A stretch of DNA of 64,000 nucleotides, taken from the IMG/VR virus record IMGVR_UViG_3300025168_000044, positions 1 through 64,000 of that record; one strand, written 5' to 3'. The DNA is from a virus. The translations under genes and the position numbers were made by a program. This document shows positions 49,569 to 58,045 of the stretch, in pieces (positions within the stretch are counted from its first letter, which is position 1; each line of letters opens with the position of its first letter). The notes under the pieces were generated by a model, which had not been told where the DNA came from, searched no databases, and worked only from the letters and a program-made list of their open reading frames with translations.

Positions 49569-49762
49569 GAGAATTCGTTTGTCAACGCAGTCTTAATCGC
49601 TGCAAGATCGGCGTTACTGCTACTTGTGATGATCTCCACAATCTTGTCAACCTGTGCTTGTAGATTCGCTGTGTTGTCATAAGTCTGCCGAAATGACTCA
49701 CGGATTTTTGGATCTTCTACCAAAAAATATTGTTCGTAATTGCTGTTTTTTTGTTGTGCCAT
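49565..49762 (-). CDS. Small helical protein (65 aa)
   Basis: It starts MAQQKNSNYEQYFLVEDPKI, with a helical stretch NLQAQVDKIVEIITSSSNADL. One base separates it from the upstream large tail gene. Function unknown. Confidence 0.55.
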   Translation of the reverse strand: MAQQKNSNYEQYFLVEDPKIRESFRQTYDNTANLQAQVDKIVEIITSSSNADLAAIKTALTNEFS

Positions 49763-49763
49763 A

Positions 49764-52700
49764 TTAGCTCGTTATCACTTCATATTCGGTATCAATCCAA
49801 TCAACCTTGCCTGTTGACCAGTTGATTTCCACACTCCAAGTGTCTGCCACAGGCAGCCCGTAAAGCGTATTGGCCGTGTTCGTTGTGGGGAGATGCACTC
49901 TCGCTGGCTCAGAGCGCGTACCGCTCTCAATCGTGACTGTAACCGGAGTTGCTACTGCGGGATCGGCTGTATCAAAGAAAACAGCCTTCCCATCTAGAAA
50001 GACTTGTACCGTCCCACTACCCGTACCATTGATGGTCACATTGCGCACTAGCTTCAGACTGCCAAATGCCCCGCCGTCAAACTCTCTGGATTTATAATTA
50101 AACCCAAGACGGCTACTCCCACCTCGAATCACACCTCTGCGGGAAAAAAGCTGATTTACAGATGAGCGGTAATACAAAACAGGAGGGAGCGTTTGGCCTG
50201 AATTATTTGCAGGAGTTGTGCTGCTGCCCTCTTTTAAATCTATGCGGCTGATTGGGAACCCTTGTAGCGAAAAATCGACGGCAAAGCCTGTTTCTGTCCC
50301 ATCCACGACATAGTAAACATCTTCAAATTGCGCAGCATGGAGCTGTGACCCAGTAGCCAGACCTAGTGTAGCTAACCGGCCTCGCGTGATATTGACTACA
50401 GATTCTCCGTTATAGGCACAAATCCCTGTTTGTGAAACCCAGACTAAATACTGCCCGACCTGAGCGATGGTCCGTTCTTGGTTTTTGGGTAATCCCTCTG
50501 TTGAAGCCAATTTTGATTTGCGCATTTGATCGTGGCGGCTACCTGTGACTCTAAAAACCCCTGAGCCTGTCCAGACAATTAACTCACCTGGGTAGCTGTG
50601 CAAACCAGTAATACTGCTTTCAAACTCAACGTATCCAGCCAGCGGCCAGTTACGAGGGTTGTTGTACTCGCTGACAAAAAGGAAAGAGTCAGACTTGTTT
50701 ACATTTAAACCCCCATATCTAGCGGCTGGCGTGGATTCGGTCCCGACTGCAAAAAAGAAGTTGTTGCTCTCTTTTAAAAACCGCAAATACGTTGGAGCTG
50801 CTGTCTGAGTTGCCCCGCTAGTTAACCCCCCAGTGGTTAATCCTGTTGCAAAAATGTCTAGAAAGTCGCTGGTCCCTGTGATCGCACCTGAATTTACTCC
50901 ATTGCCGTTGCGATCAAACACATCAAAACACCGCACAACAGCATAAGTATCATCCACTTCAGAGCTAGTGTTTGTGCCAGTAATTACTTTTTTCTCCAAC
51001 CAAAAGTCTGCAGCTAAAAATCGCTTATTTGCCCCAGGATTAGGCGTTGATCCGGTTTGTGCAACCAGCGTAATAGTTGGGGCAGCATTGCCAGCAAACG
51101 TGATCCCGACGGTGTTGGCCTTGGCGGGCGAATTGCTACCAACAGTCACAAAAGTGTCTTGGTAAGCGTAGAATTTGAGCCGATACGCTTCACCTGTTTC
51201 CAAGTTAGAAAAGCTGACTTGTTTGCTGGTAGCGCCAGTATTGCTCGCATCATAGGCAAAAGTTACTGCCGGTCTATTTTGATAAGTTGAACCGGCAAAG
51301 ACACTTTCTGGAGCAATGTAGCCAAGATCAACTGTAGCCGTGTTGTCACGCCTCTCCAGTTTGTAAGCTACCAAGGGCGTTGTCGAATTTATGGAGGTGT
51401 GAAGATCCGGCAGAGCAATCGTGAAGTTTAAGCGTTGGGGGCTGTTGAGCAAATTCAGCGAATTGCTTAGAACAAGGGGTTCTTGAGTGGTTACTTGCGT
51501 ATAATCTGCACTGAGTTGAGGGAGGTAGTTGCTTTGGCGCACACTGCGCAAAAAATAACCATGCCCCGTCAGGGTAAATGCACGGTTTGCTGCCAGCCAG
51601 TTGTAGCCTCTTGCCGTGTCCTCATCTTCTGAACCGACATCGCTGTCAGACGCATAGACTTTGTAGAGCTTGCGACGGGCGTCATCGTAGGTAAAAGCCG
51701 GTGTGGTGGGGATAGAAGCTACTGCTGGGATTAAATCTGTACGGTCACTATATGTGTAATTTGTGATCGTATCTGTGAGATTACTATATGTGTAAGTGGC
51801 ATTGGTTGTGAAACTGTCCGTATGAAGGCTATAGGTGTAGTTTGTATTTGTGCTGGCTGTAGTTCTGTTAGTTAAATTATAATAATGAACTGTTGCTACG
51901 TCTCCAGTAGCAAAATTGCTTTGATCGTATGTCGTAAGACCAAAGCTACCAATATTGTAACTGTACGTTCCGTCAGAAACCTGCGTAGGGCGGCTACTTG
52001 AATTATTGTAGAAATAATTTGCTACCGCAGGGTTTGTGACATCTGCGGCGAAAACAACCACACTATTCCACCAAACACGAACCCACCAAAGGTCTGATGT
52101 ATCATAATAGTAATATCCGTAGATTTTTGTAGTCACCCCAGCGCTTGTTGATTGTGAAATAAGACCGGCTCTTACAAAAAAGTAACCTGCATAGGCTGAG
52201 TTATTATATCCAGTTGTACTACTGTTCATATAACAGGACGTAGAATTTTTGGCTTGGGTTCCGGCTGCGACAGACGCACCAAGTTCAGACGAGGAAGTCG
52301 TGAGCCCCGTGAACGACCGAAGAAGCGTAGAGTTAAAATAAAGTGTGAGGCTGCCGTAGGCGCCCGTGCCACTACTTGTCTCTTCTGTTTTCCAGTAAAA
52401 TCCGCTGGATATCCCACCAGTTTGCATAACTAATTTTTTCAGGAATATCCATTTGTAATCGTATCCTATGCCTGTTGTCGCACTTGAAGGGGGTGTTTCT
52501 GTTGTACCCCCACTTGTCCCTGTCCCGAGCCGTGTGTAGAAATTATTGTAAGCAATTGAATTTCCAGCACCATCTTGGAGAGCTGACCCAGTATATGTGG
52601 TTGGAGCATAATAATAAGTGGCCCCATTGCGCGTATAGGTATTAAAAGTGTAGTTATCCATCCCAGAGCGGGAGTCTGAGAAATTTGTCCCTGGGGCATA

Positions 52701-53591
52701 CACAGGGGTAAATTGGCTGACCGATGAAGAGCTTAATGTGACCGTGGAGCCAGCAGACCCGCCCGTTGGTTCTTGAATAGCCACCTGCCCTGCCTCTTGA
52801 TAAAAAGTGTCCCCATCATGGTACCACTCAATCTTATTTCTAGCGGTATCTACTTGGCCTGTAGTAGTATACGGGGGAGTGAATTGAAAAGCGGTAGTAG
52901 ACAATACCGAAAAAGTCTGCGTTGTACTGCCAGTTGCATTTTGAATTTTACCGTTGTCTGGGTGCTGAAAGTAGGTAATATTATTTTTAGTCCAAGCGAC
53001 TCTTCCTCTAGCTGTGTCTGTAGAGCCTTGTTGATAAACTGGATCAAATTCACTAGCGTTGCTAGTCGTTACCGTAACGGTCTGTGCTGAAGTCCCTGTC
53101 GAGCCGGTGACTTGGCTGACAAGAATTTCTGAAGTGGCAAGGTTTTCAGAAGTTGCAGTTGCATTAGTGGCACTAAAAGTTGAAGTTCCTGGCGAGTTGA
53201 AATTAATTGTCTCCGCTTGCTGGGCACCATCTCGAAAAACCCTGAGTTGCCCATCGCTATGCCCAACTCCAAACGTCACATATAAGTCTTTGTTCCATAA
53301 GGAAAAATCCGTTGAGTTTGCATAGTAAGGCGTGGTTGAAGGGACACCCGTGTCATCTTGAGAATAGATACTTACCCAACGCCCAGCAAAGAGAATATCG
53401 CTTAAGTTCCCGGGCTCATAAAAATAACTACCGCCAGCTTTTTCAGCAGTATTGAGCTGTTCACGGCCTTCCAGCCTCACTAATGCCAAATCAACATTGC
53501 TCATATCTTGGCCTTGCGTTTCGCCAATCGTATGGCCGCTAATCTTGTTGTTCAGGCCCCCGCGAAAATCGACAATGATGCTTTTAGCCAT
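49764..53591 (-). CDS. Large tail protein, propeller-like ends (1,275 aa)
   Basis: It starts MAKSIIVDFRGGLNNKISGH; the GGLN start resembles the 578-residue protein at 60102-61838 (NGGLNSNENH). The N- and C-terminal parts have repeating beta-strand blocks with features such as SEYNNPRNWPLAGYVEF and WTGSGVFRVTGSRHDQMRKS that suggest a propeller-like tail-nozzle fold. The middle is a Ser/Thr/Tyr-rich region, probably a long insertion of surface-exposed repeats (about residues 110-640). Tail-tube or nozzle role is inferred. Confidence 0.55.
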   Translation of the reverse strand: MAKSIIVDFRGGLNNKISGHTIGETQGQDMSNVDLALVRLEGREQLNTAEKAGGSYFYEPGNLSDILFAGRWVSIYSQDDTGVPSTTPYYANSTDFSLWNKDLYVTFGVGHSDGQLRVFRDGAQQAETINFNSPGTSTFSATNATATSENLATSEILVSQVTGSTGTSAQTVTVTTSNASEFDPVYQQGSTDTARGRVAWTKNNITYFQHPDNGKIQNATGSTTQTFSVLSTTAFQFTPPYTTTGQVDTARNKIEWYHDGDTFYQEAGQVAIQEPTGGSAGSTVTLSSSSVSQFTPVYAPGTNFSDSRSGMDNYTFNTYTRNGATYYYAPTTYTGSALQDGAGNSIAYNNFYTRLGTGTSGGTTETPPSSATTGIGYDYKWIFLKKLVMQTGGISSGFYWKTEETSSGTGAYGSLTLYFNSTLLRSFTGLTTSSSELGASVAAGTQAKNSTSCYMNSSTTGYNNSAYAGYFFVRAGLISQSTSAGVTTKIYGYYYYDTSDLWWVRVWWNSVVVFAADVTNPAVANYFYNNSSSRPTQVSDGTYSYNIGSFGLTTYDQSNFATGDVATVHYYNLTNRTTASTNTNYTYSLHTDSFTTNATYTYSNLTDTITNYTYSDRTDLIPAVASIPTTPAFTYDDARRKLYKVYASDSDVGSEDEDTARGYNWLAANRAFTLTGHGYFLRSVRQSNYLPQLSADYTQVTTQEPLVLSNSLNLLNSPQRLNFTIALPDLHTSINSTTPLVAYKLERRDNTATVDLGYIAPESVFAGSTYQNRPAVTFAYDASNTGATSKQVSFSNLETGEAYRLKFYAYQDTFVTVGSNSPAKANTVGITFAGNAAPTITLVAQTGSTPNPGANKRFLAADFWLEKKVITGTNTSSEVDDTYAVVRCFDVFDRNGNGVNSGAITGTSDFLDIFATGLTTGGLTSGATQTAAPTYLRFLKESNNFFFAVGTESTPAARYGGLNVNKSDSFLFVSEYNNPRNWPLAGYVEFESSITGLHSYPGELIVWTGSGVFRVTGSRHDQMRKSKLASTEGLPKNQERTIAQVGQYLVWVSQTGICAYNGESVVNITRGRLATLGLATGSQLHAAQFEDVYYVVDGTETGFAVDFSLQGFPISRIDLKEGSSTTPANNSGQTLPPVLYYRSSVNQLFSRRGVIRGGSSRLGFNYKSREFDGGAFGSLKLVRNVTINGTGSGTVQVFLDGKAVFFDTADPAVATPVTVTIESGTRSEPARVHLPTTNTANTLYGLPVADTWSVEINWSTGKVDWIDTEYEVITS

Positions 53592-53867
53592 TTAGCACTC
53601 CCACCGCTTCCGGCTCCAGAAATTTGCACTTAACTTATTATTTCCCAAGGGTTTGCTCCTAGCACAATAGCTCTTCTTAGCCTTTGCATTGTTTTTGCGC
53701 ACTGGTAAATTTGGGTCTCCAAATCGTACTAAACGCACTTGATCGCCTGACTTAGCAAGAACGGCATATTCCTTTTTGCCTCCTGAAGTCCGAACCGGCG
53801 AATTGTATTTCTTGAAAGTAATTCCGCCCCGAGTCATCTTGCTGGATTTACTTTTTTCTTTTGGCAT
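53592..53867 (-). CDS. Basic protein (91 aa)
   Basis: Lys/Arg-rich, with FKKYNSPVRTSGGKKEYAVL and VRLVRFGDPNLPVRKNNAKA, a pattern I know from small conserved virion-module proteins of aquatic phages; its function there is not established. It starts inside the end of the next basic gene. DNA binding is plausible. Confidence 0.6.
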   Translation of the reverse strand: MPKEKSKSSKMTRGGITFKKYNSPVRTSGGKKEYAVLAKSGDQVRLVRFGDPNLPVRKNNAKAKKSYCARSKPLGNNKLSANFWSRKRWEC

Positions 53868-54120
53868 GAGCCCCTTTTTTTGTGGCTACATTTGTTGGTT
53901 TTCCACCAATTGCTTGAGCTTTTGAGCGTTTACGGCGTACTGCCGATTGCTTTTCAGAATCACTCATTTTAGAAGCTTTAGAACTTGGGACACATTTCGG
54001 GTATCCTTTAGAGCTGGTAGATGCTTTCTTGCGACCACATGGCGGGTGAGAGCCATCTTTCTTTTTACGAGAGATGTCTACCCATTTCTGTTTATGCCAA
54101 CTGTCTAACCCTCCTTTTGC
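53848..54120 (-). CDS. DUF5872-like basic protein (90 aa)
   Basis: I choose ATG 54120 (MAKGGLDSWHKQKWVDISRK) over an upstream GTG-like start. The pattern KWVDISRKKKDGSHPPCGRKKA, then YPKCVPSSKASKMSDSEKQS, matches DUF5872-type small basic proteins of phages and aquatic bacteria. Two Cys could bind zinc. Likely nucleic-acid binding; the exact role is not known. Confidence 0.6.
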   Translation of the reverse strand, partial: AKGGLDSWHKQKWVDISRKKKDGSHPPCGRKKASTSSKGYPKCVPSSKASKMSDSEKQSAVRRKRSKAQAIGGKPTNVATKKGAHAKRKK

Positions 54121-54183
54121 CATTACTTGCCTTTCTTTTTCTTGGGCTTTTTCGACCAAGTGCCGCCCATTTCCTTGTATCTC

Positions 54184-54432
54184 TTACTTGCGTAGCTGTT
54201 TGAGTATGCGCTTGGTACCACTTTGTACTTCCGTTTTGCTTCCGCTTGGGCTTTGGCCCAGAGACTCGGATTGTTGGGCTTGTTTTCGCTCATTTTCTAC
54301 CGCTTTTTGCAAAGGTTTTTTGTTGAGGCTGGGCTCAGGGATGTAGTCCTCCAAATGAGGGTCCCAGCGACACCAGCCGTACTCTGGGGACCACATCGTT
54401 TGAATACGCTTTGCTGTGCGGCCATACCTCAC
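54184..54432 (-). CDS. Small Trp-containing protein (82 aa)
   Basis: The GTG start at 54432 is preceded by AAGGAG and overlaps the previous stop codon, so it is well supported. The sequence begins MRYGRTAKRIQTMWSPEYGW and ends in a basic helical tail. It sits in the run of small basic genes between tail and lysis genes. Function unknown. Confidence 0.55.
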   Translation of the reverse strand: MRYGRTAKRIQTMWSPEYGWCRWDPHLEDYIPEPSLNKKPLQKAVENERKQAQQSESLGQSPSGSKTEVQSGTKRILKQLRK

Positions 54433-54605
54433 TACTGCTCCTTGGCCTTTTTTTTGGCTGTAGCTGACAGATCCTTCATGTGAAAAAGCGGCTTACTACT
54501 TGCCGTGTGCGTTGCACCAGTATGTAAAGCCCCATCTTTCATCTTATGCGTAGGTCCGTTATAGGCTTTGCCTGTCCGAAAGTAGTGTTTAGCTCCAGCA
54601 GCCAT
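54432..54605 (-). CDS. Small His/Lys-rich protein (57 aa)
   Basis: ATG 54605 overlaps the stop of the upstream 27-residue gene (TGATGG). Sequence MAAGAKHYFRTGKAYNGPTH, then KMKDGALHTGATHTASSKPL. A longer upstream extension exists but is less likely because the short upstream gene and coupling explain the region better. Function unknown. Confidence 0.6.
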   Translation of the reverse strand: MAAGAKHYFRTGKAYNGPTHKMKDGALHTGATHTASSKPLFHMKDLSATAKKKAKEQ

Positions 54606-54688
54606 CAGTACCCCTTCTTCTTTTTCACCACTTTTTTTTTCTTGGCAACCGGCTTTTTCGACATTGGCTTTTTCTTCATACCGTACAT
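54605..54688 (-). CDS. 27-residue Lys-rich peptide
   Basis: ATG 54688 has AGGAG upstream. It encodes MYGMKKKPMSKKPVAKKKKV and a few more Lys, 13 Lys in 27 residues, and its TGA overlaps the next start. Similar short Lys-rich peptides occur in aquatic phages. It may neutralise packaged DNA; this is inference. Confidence 0.55.
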   Translation of the reverse strand: MYGMKKKPMSKKPVAKKKKVVKKKKGY

Positions 54689-54783
54689 AACAGCTCCTAG
54701 TTAAATTGGTGAGGGCTTTTGGGCTCGCTGCAGGCAGACCCCTCTGCCTTTGGCTTACGCCAAGAGAACCCAGCCCCCATGTG

Positions 54784-55161
54784 TTAATAAGTCCAAACAG
54801 TTGGCCGATAACGATCACTGTCCTCAGCTTCCAAATCATCAATGTGGAGGAAACGCCCTCCAGCCACCCCTATGCCAAGCATCCCGTATTTCAGGGCCAA
54901 TTTGAGCAGTAGGTGCATGTCCCCACCACGGCATGACAGATCAGCAGCCCTGCCTGTCGTATGAGGCCCTGTTCGGCTTTTAGTCCCACTCACTTTTTCG
55001 TTGTGATCAGGGCACCGATAGCCCGAATTTATTTTGATTGGCTTCTGATATTCACTGCGAATGCACTGCAGCTTATCAATAAATTTATCGCTCATCAGGT
55101 TTCCCCCACAGCCACATTTGCATATAAACTCAGTTGCACTGAAATTGATTGTATCCTTCAT
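54784..55161 (-). CDS. M15-type peptidase endolysin
   Basis: It has 125 residues. Metal ligands typical of M15 peptidases are seen: His67 in GPHTTGRAADL, Asp74, and His106 in GRFLHIDD, with Arg49 region GYRCPDHNEKV. Such enzymes cut peptide stems of peptidoglycan at the end of infection. The N-terminal CKCGCGG region could form a small metal site. It overlaps the next upstream gene by four bases. No signal peptide, so export would depend on the holin. Confidence 0.85.
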   Translation of the reverse strand: MKDTINFSATEFICKCGCGGNLMSDKFIDKLQCIRSEYQKPIKINSGYRCPDHNEKVSGTKSRTGPHTTGRAADLSCRGGDMHLLLKLALKYGMLGIGVAGGRFLHIDDLEAEDSDRYRPTVWTY

Positions 55162-55502
55162 TTGCTGTTCTTTGTTTCTTGCTGCATGATGATTTTAAGC
55201 TCATTGATGCTGGTGTGAAGATCCTGCAAAACTTTAGTTGTATTTTCCATAATACCCATCAGGCTTTGATAGCTCGACTTCTGGAGCTCCAAGACTCTGA
55301 TGTCGCTAGCAGTGTCTTTTTCGTCAAATCTCTTACGTTCTTCAGATGCCTCCAACCGTAGTTTCTCCCGCTCAAGCTGGTGTTCTTGCTCTTTTCGATC
55401 AAATGTCTGGTTTAGAAAGCGGATGTACCAAAAGGCGCAACCGAGAACTAACGTTGATGTCCCAAGTTGTTGGGCCATTTCGACAAACCCTGCATCAATC
55501 AT
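55158..55502 (-). CDS. Membrane-anchored coiled-coil lysis protein candidate
   Basis: I choose ATG 55502, with GGAG upstream, over an earlier TTG or ATG. One hydrophobic segment (LGTSTLVLGCAFWYIRF) is followed by a charged coiled coil. This looks like an inner-membrane spanin (i-spanin) or accessory holin; its position next to the endolysin supports a lysis role. No outer-membrane partner was identified. Confidence 0.55.
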   Translation of the reverse strand: MIDAGFVEMAQQLGTSTLVLGCAFWYIRFLNQTFDRKEQEHQLEREKLRLEASEERKRFDEKDTASDIRVLELQKSSYQSLMGIMENTTKVLQDLHTSINELKIIMQQETKNSK

Positions 55503-55503
55503 A

Positions 55504-56052
55504 TCAAGACTCCGGCCAACGATTAATAATAGCCCTTCCAACTAAATTACGATTCTCTTCGTCATACTTTGCGTCGAATAGAGCCTTAAACTCTTCTAGA
55601 GTAGTAGTGCCTTTAATAGCAGTTTCTATTGAGTTACATGCTGCTCTAACAGATGCTCTATAGTCTAAAGTCTCTTGTGGTACTGCTTTATTATTTTCCT
55701 GATTACGGATAATCATCCAGTCTGTTGGAGTTAATTTAGAACTACAAGTAGCTTTGGCTTTTGCAATATGTTTGGTCTTTAATCCCTGTTGAATCTGCGG
55801 ATTACCTTCAACGTCTAAAACAGCGTTACCTTCTTCATCTACTACTTTAACATCCTCTAAATTTCTAGCGTTATTAGCTGACCAGTAGAACCTGTTATCA
55901 TAAGATTCTGGAACTACTTGCTCTTGCCAAGTAAGTCCCATGTCACGCTTAAACTCGTCTGTCCACCTAGTCCAAACACTAGGATGCATTACTCCATTAT
56001 CATCTGTCCAACTTCTGCCTGCTAGTATCGTAACACCATTGTATTGCCACAT
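55504..56052 (-). CDS. Tail-fibre assembly-like protein (182 aa)
   Basis: It starts MWQYNGVTILAGRSWTDDNG and ends in the helical DYRASVRAACNSIETAIKGT segment, a pattern of small chaperone-like proteins next to fibres in aquatic phages. The DNA here is visibly more AT-rich than the lysis genes downstream, matching the region to the right. This marks a possible module boundary near 55.5 kb. Confidence 0.5.
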   Translation of the reverse strand: MWQYNGVTILAGRSWTDDNGVMHPSVWTRWTDEFKRDMGLTWQEQVVPESYDNRFYWSANNARNLEDVKVVDEEGNAVLDVEGNPQIQQGLKTKHIAKAKATCSSKLTPTDWMIIRNQENNKAVPQETLDYRASVRAACNSIETAIKGTTTLEEFKALFDAKYDEENRNLVGRAIINRWPES

Positions 56053-56061
56053 ATTTTCACT

Positions 56062-56802
56062 CTAGGTTAATGTTAAATCGTTACTACCAGCAGAATCGTC
56101 ACCGATATTAGAAGAGTTCGTAAATTTTAAATAGAAGCCATTAGTTCCATAATTAGTAATCCCAGAAAAATCCGTTTTTGGCTGATACACAGAATCAACG
56201 GTTTGCGCAAAATCACTCGGACTATATACAAAACCGTCAATATAATGGACATCACTTAATTCGACATGGCAATAACCGGAACTGCCATAAGGATTTCTGC
56301 CAATAACAAATGTGTTAATGCCGGAATCTGTTTTATTTAATGCGTAAAATGTGTGATTCGCCGGGGGATAAGTGTTTCCTGTGCCAGTTGGACCCGTTAT
56401 ATTTACGTTGTCAACAAATATTTTAACACGATTAGTATCAAGCGTTTGCGTATAATCAATTGACATAACTATATGATACAAAGTGCCTGCGACTGGCCCA
56501 GCAGTTGATCTTTTGTAGTAGGTATAAGTGTTTCTTTCAATCAACCACCATGTCCCTGCACCCTGACGCACTAGCATAGTGTCATCAGTACCGTCCCCTT
56601 GGCCGAATAATGTATGATCACCAGTAGCAGAAATAGTGACGAATTTAACCCAAGCACTAAACGTCATTTTTTGCGTAGATCCAGCAGTAGTTACAGTCCG
56701 CGATAAAAAATTACTAGTACCGTTTAAAGTGAGAATTTCGTTGCTATCAAACCCAGACCACGGGCCACTGCTGCTATGTACTGTTCCTTGTATAATGCTC
56801 AT
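56062..56802 (-). CDS. LamG-like (concanavalin-fold) tail protein
   Basis: It has 246 residues. The middle region (MTFSAWVKFVTISATGDHTL, then TLYHIVMSIDYTQTLDTNRV) follows the LamG/concanavalin pattern, and VELSDVHYIDGFVYSPSDFA is the common end of such domains. Carbohydrate binding at the host surface is a likely role. The stop of the next gene overlaps its start (TAATG). Confidence 0.7.
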   Translation of the reverse strand: MSIIQGTVHSSSGPWSGFDSNEILTLNGTSNFLSRTVTTAGSTQKMTFSAWVKFVTISATGDHTLFGQGDGTDDTMLVRQGAGTWWLIERNTYTYYKRSTAGPVAGTLYHIVMSIDYTQTLDTNRVKIFVDNVNITGPTGTGNTYPPANHTFYALNKTDSGINTFVIGRNPYGSSGYCHVELSDVHYIDGFVYSPSDFAQTVDSVYQPKTDFSGITNYGTNGFYLKFTNSSNIGDDSAGSNDLTLT

Positions 56803-57710
56803 TATTCTAACTTCCCACTAACAACAACATATACAAGAGTACCGTCACAAATATAACTAAGCCAATAAGTACCTGTTGCTGATATTGTTGTAGCATCTCC
56901 AGACTTTATTTTTACAACACTTGTATTTACTGAAACAGTGTAATTACTGCCATTTACAAAAATTATATTGCCTGACTGACCTGCTGCTGCGGATACATTC
57001 GTAAATGTAAATCCTGACGAAGTAATATGAGCAGTTGGAGTACATTTAAAATTATTAGTTACTGCCAAGTCAAAAGAACCACCATTTGTAGTTGAATTTG
57101 CTGTAACCGTACCTCTATTTGCTGCAGTAAATGTCTGATCTGCAGTTAAGTCAGCAAGATCAGCATTATAGGCTTGAACGTCTGTTCCAATAGCTAACCC
57201 AAGTGTAGTACGTTGGTCTGAAGCAGTAGCATCAGCTAGCAATGCTCTTCCTACTGCAGTCAAATCAGCAACTGCATAAGTATCTAAATCAGTAGCATAA
57301 ATCATTTTATTTGCTGCAGTAGTTAACCCACTAATAGAAGTTAGTCCTGCATCTAATGGCTGAACGTCAGCTTCTTTTGCTAATCTTACCCAACTAGTTC
57401 CATGAGCAAAATAAGCATTGAAATCACTTACTCCTCCAACAACGTCTGTTTCGTCTGCATGAACATGAGCAAATCTACCATGATTAGCACTTGCTGTAGG
57501 TAATAAACTATAACTAGAGTACAGTGGAGGTGCTATTTTTTCATCATGTATAGCTGCTCCAGAAGATACACTAGCATTTACTACTGCATTTGAAGCTAAC
57601 TTATCAGCAGTTACTGCATCATCAGCTAGATCTACTTCTACAATAATACCGTCTGCAATATCTGCTGAAGTTAAAGGTGAAGCTGCTGGGGTTTTTCCTA
57701 TATAAGCCAT
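56802..57710 (-). CDS. Tail fibre / tip-like protein, phage B copy
   Basis: It has 302 residues and starts MAYIGKTPAASPL, like the phage A copy at 1-1012. The C-terminal ~90 residues are nearly identical to that copy; the middle is different. It has the alternating Ala/Asp/Thr-rich low-complexity look of fibre proteins. It is followed by the LamG-like gene in the direction of transcription. Confidence 0.65.
   Translation of the reverse strand: MAYIGKTPAASPLTSADIADGIIVEVDLADDAVTADKLASNAVVNASVSSGAAIHDEKIAPPLYSSYSLLPTASANHGRFAHVHADETDVVGGVSDFNAYFAHGTSWVRLAKEADVQPLDAGLTSISGLTTAANKMIYATDLDTYAVADLTAVGRALLADATASDQRTTLGLAIGTDVQAYNADLADLTADQTFTAANRGTVTANSTTNGGSFDLAVTNNFKCTPTAHITSSGFTFTNVSAAAGQSGNIIFVNGSNYTVSVNTSVVKIKSGDATTISATGTYWLSYICDGTLVYVVVSGKLE
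56803..57090. repeat. Right copy of ~290-bp near-identical repeat
   Basis: Matches bases 1 to ~290 with roughly five mismatches by eye. Beyond ~57090 the two sequences diverge completely although they encode similar protein types. Confidence 0.85.
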
Positions 57711-58042
57711 TATGTAGACTCCAATACTGATACAATTACATCTGCTGAAGATGCTGTATTTGAGGTAATAGTTATTTTATCTCCAGTTTCTAGCACTACT
57801 TTCTGATCTCCTCCAATTAGTACAAGAGAAGATCCTGTGCCTATAGGTGCTGCTTTGACTATAAAGGGAGTAGCAGAAGCACTAGAATCTGTAATAGTTG
57901 CATCTATTGTAATAGAAGAACTATGCCTGTTAGCTACTGTAGCACCAATGACAGTAGCAGTTACTCCACTTCCAGCAGTGTATACATCCTCTCCTGTCGT
58001 ACCTACTGAAACTTTTACTGCATTTTTAAATACATTAGCCAT
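57710..58042 (-). CDS. Small virion protein, paired with 1015-1338
   Basis: It has 110 residues; AAPIGTGSSLVLIGGDQKVV is shared with the 107-residue protein at 1015-1338. Same location, between fibre-like genes. Role unknown, probably tail tip. Confidence 0.65.
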   Translation of the reverse strand: MANVFKNAVKVSVGTTGEDVYTAGSGVTATVIGATVANRHSSSITIDATITDSSASATPFIVKAAPIGTGSSLVLIGGDQKVVLETGDKITITSNTASSADVIVSVLEST

Positions 58043-58045
58043 AAA

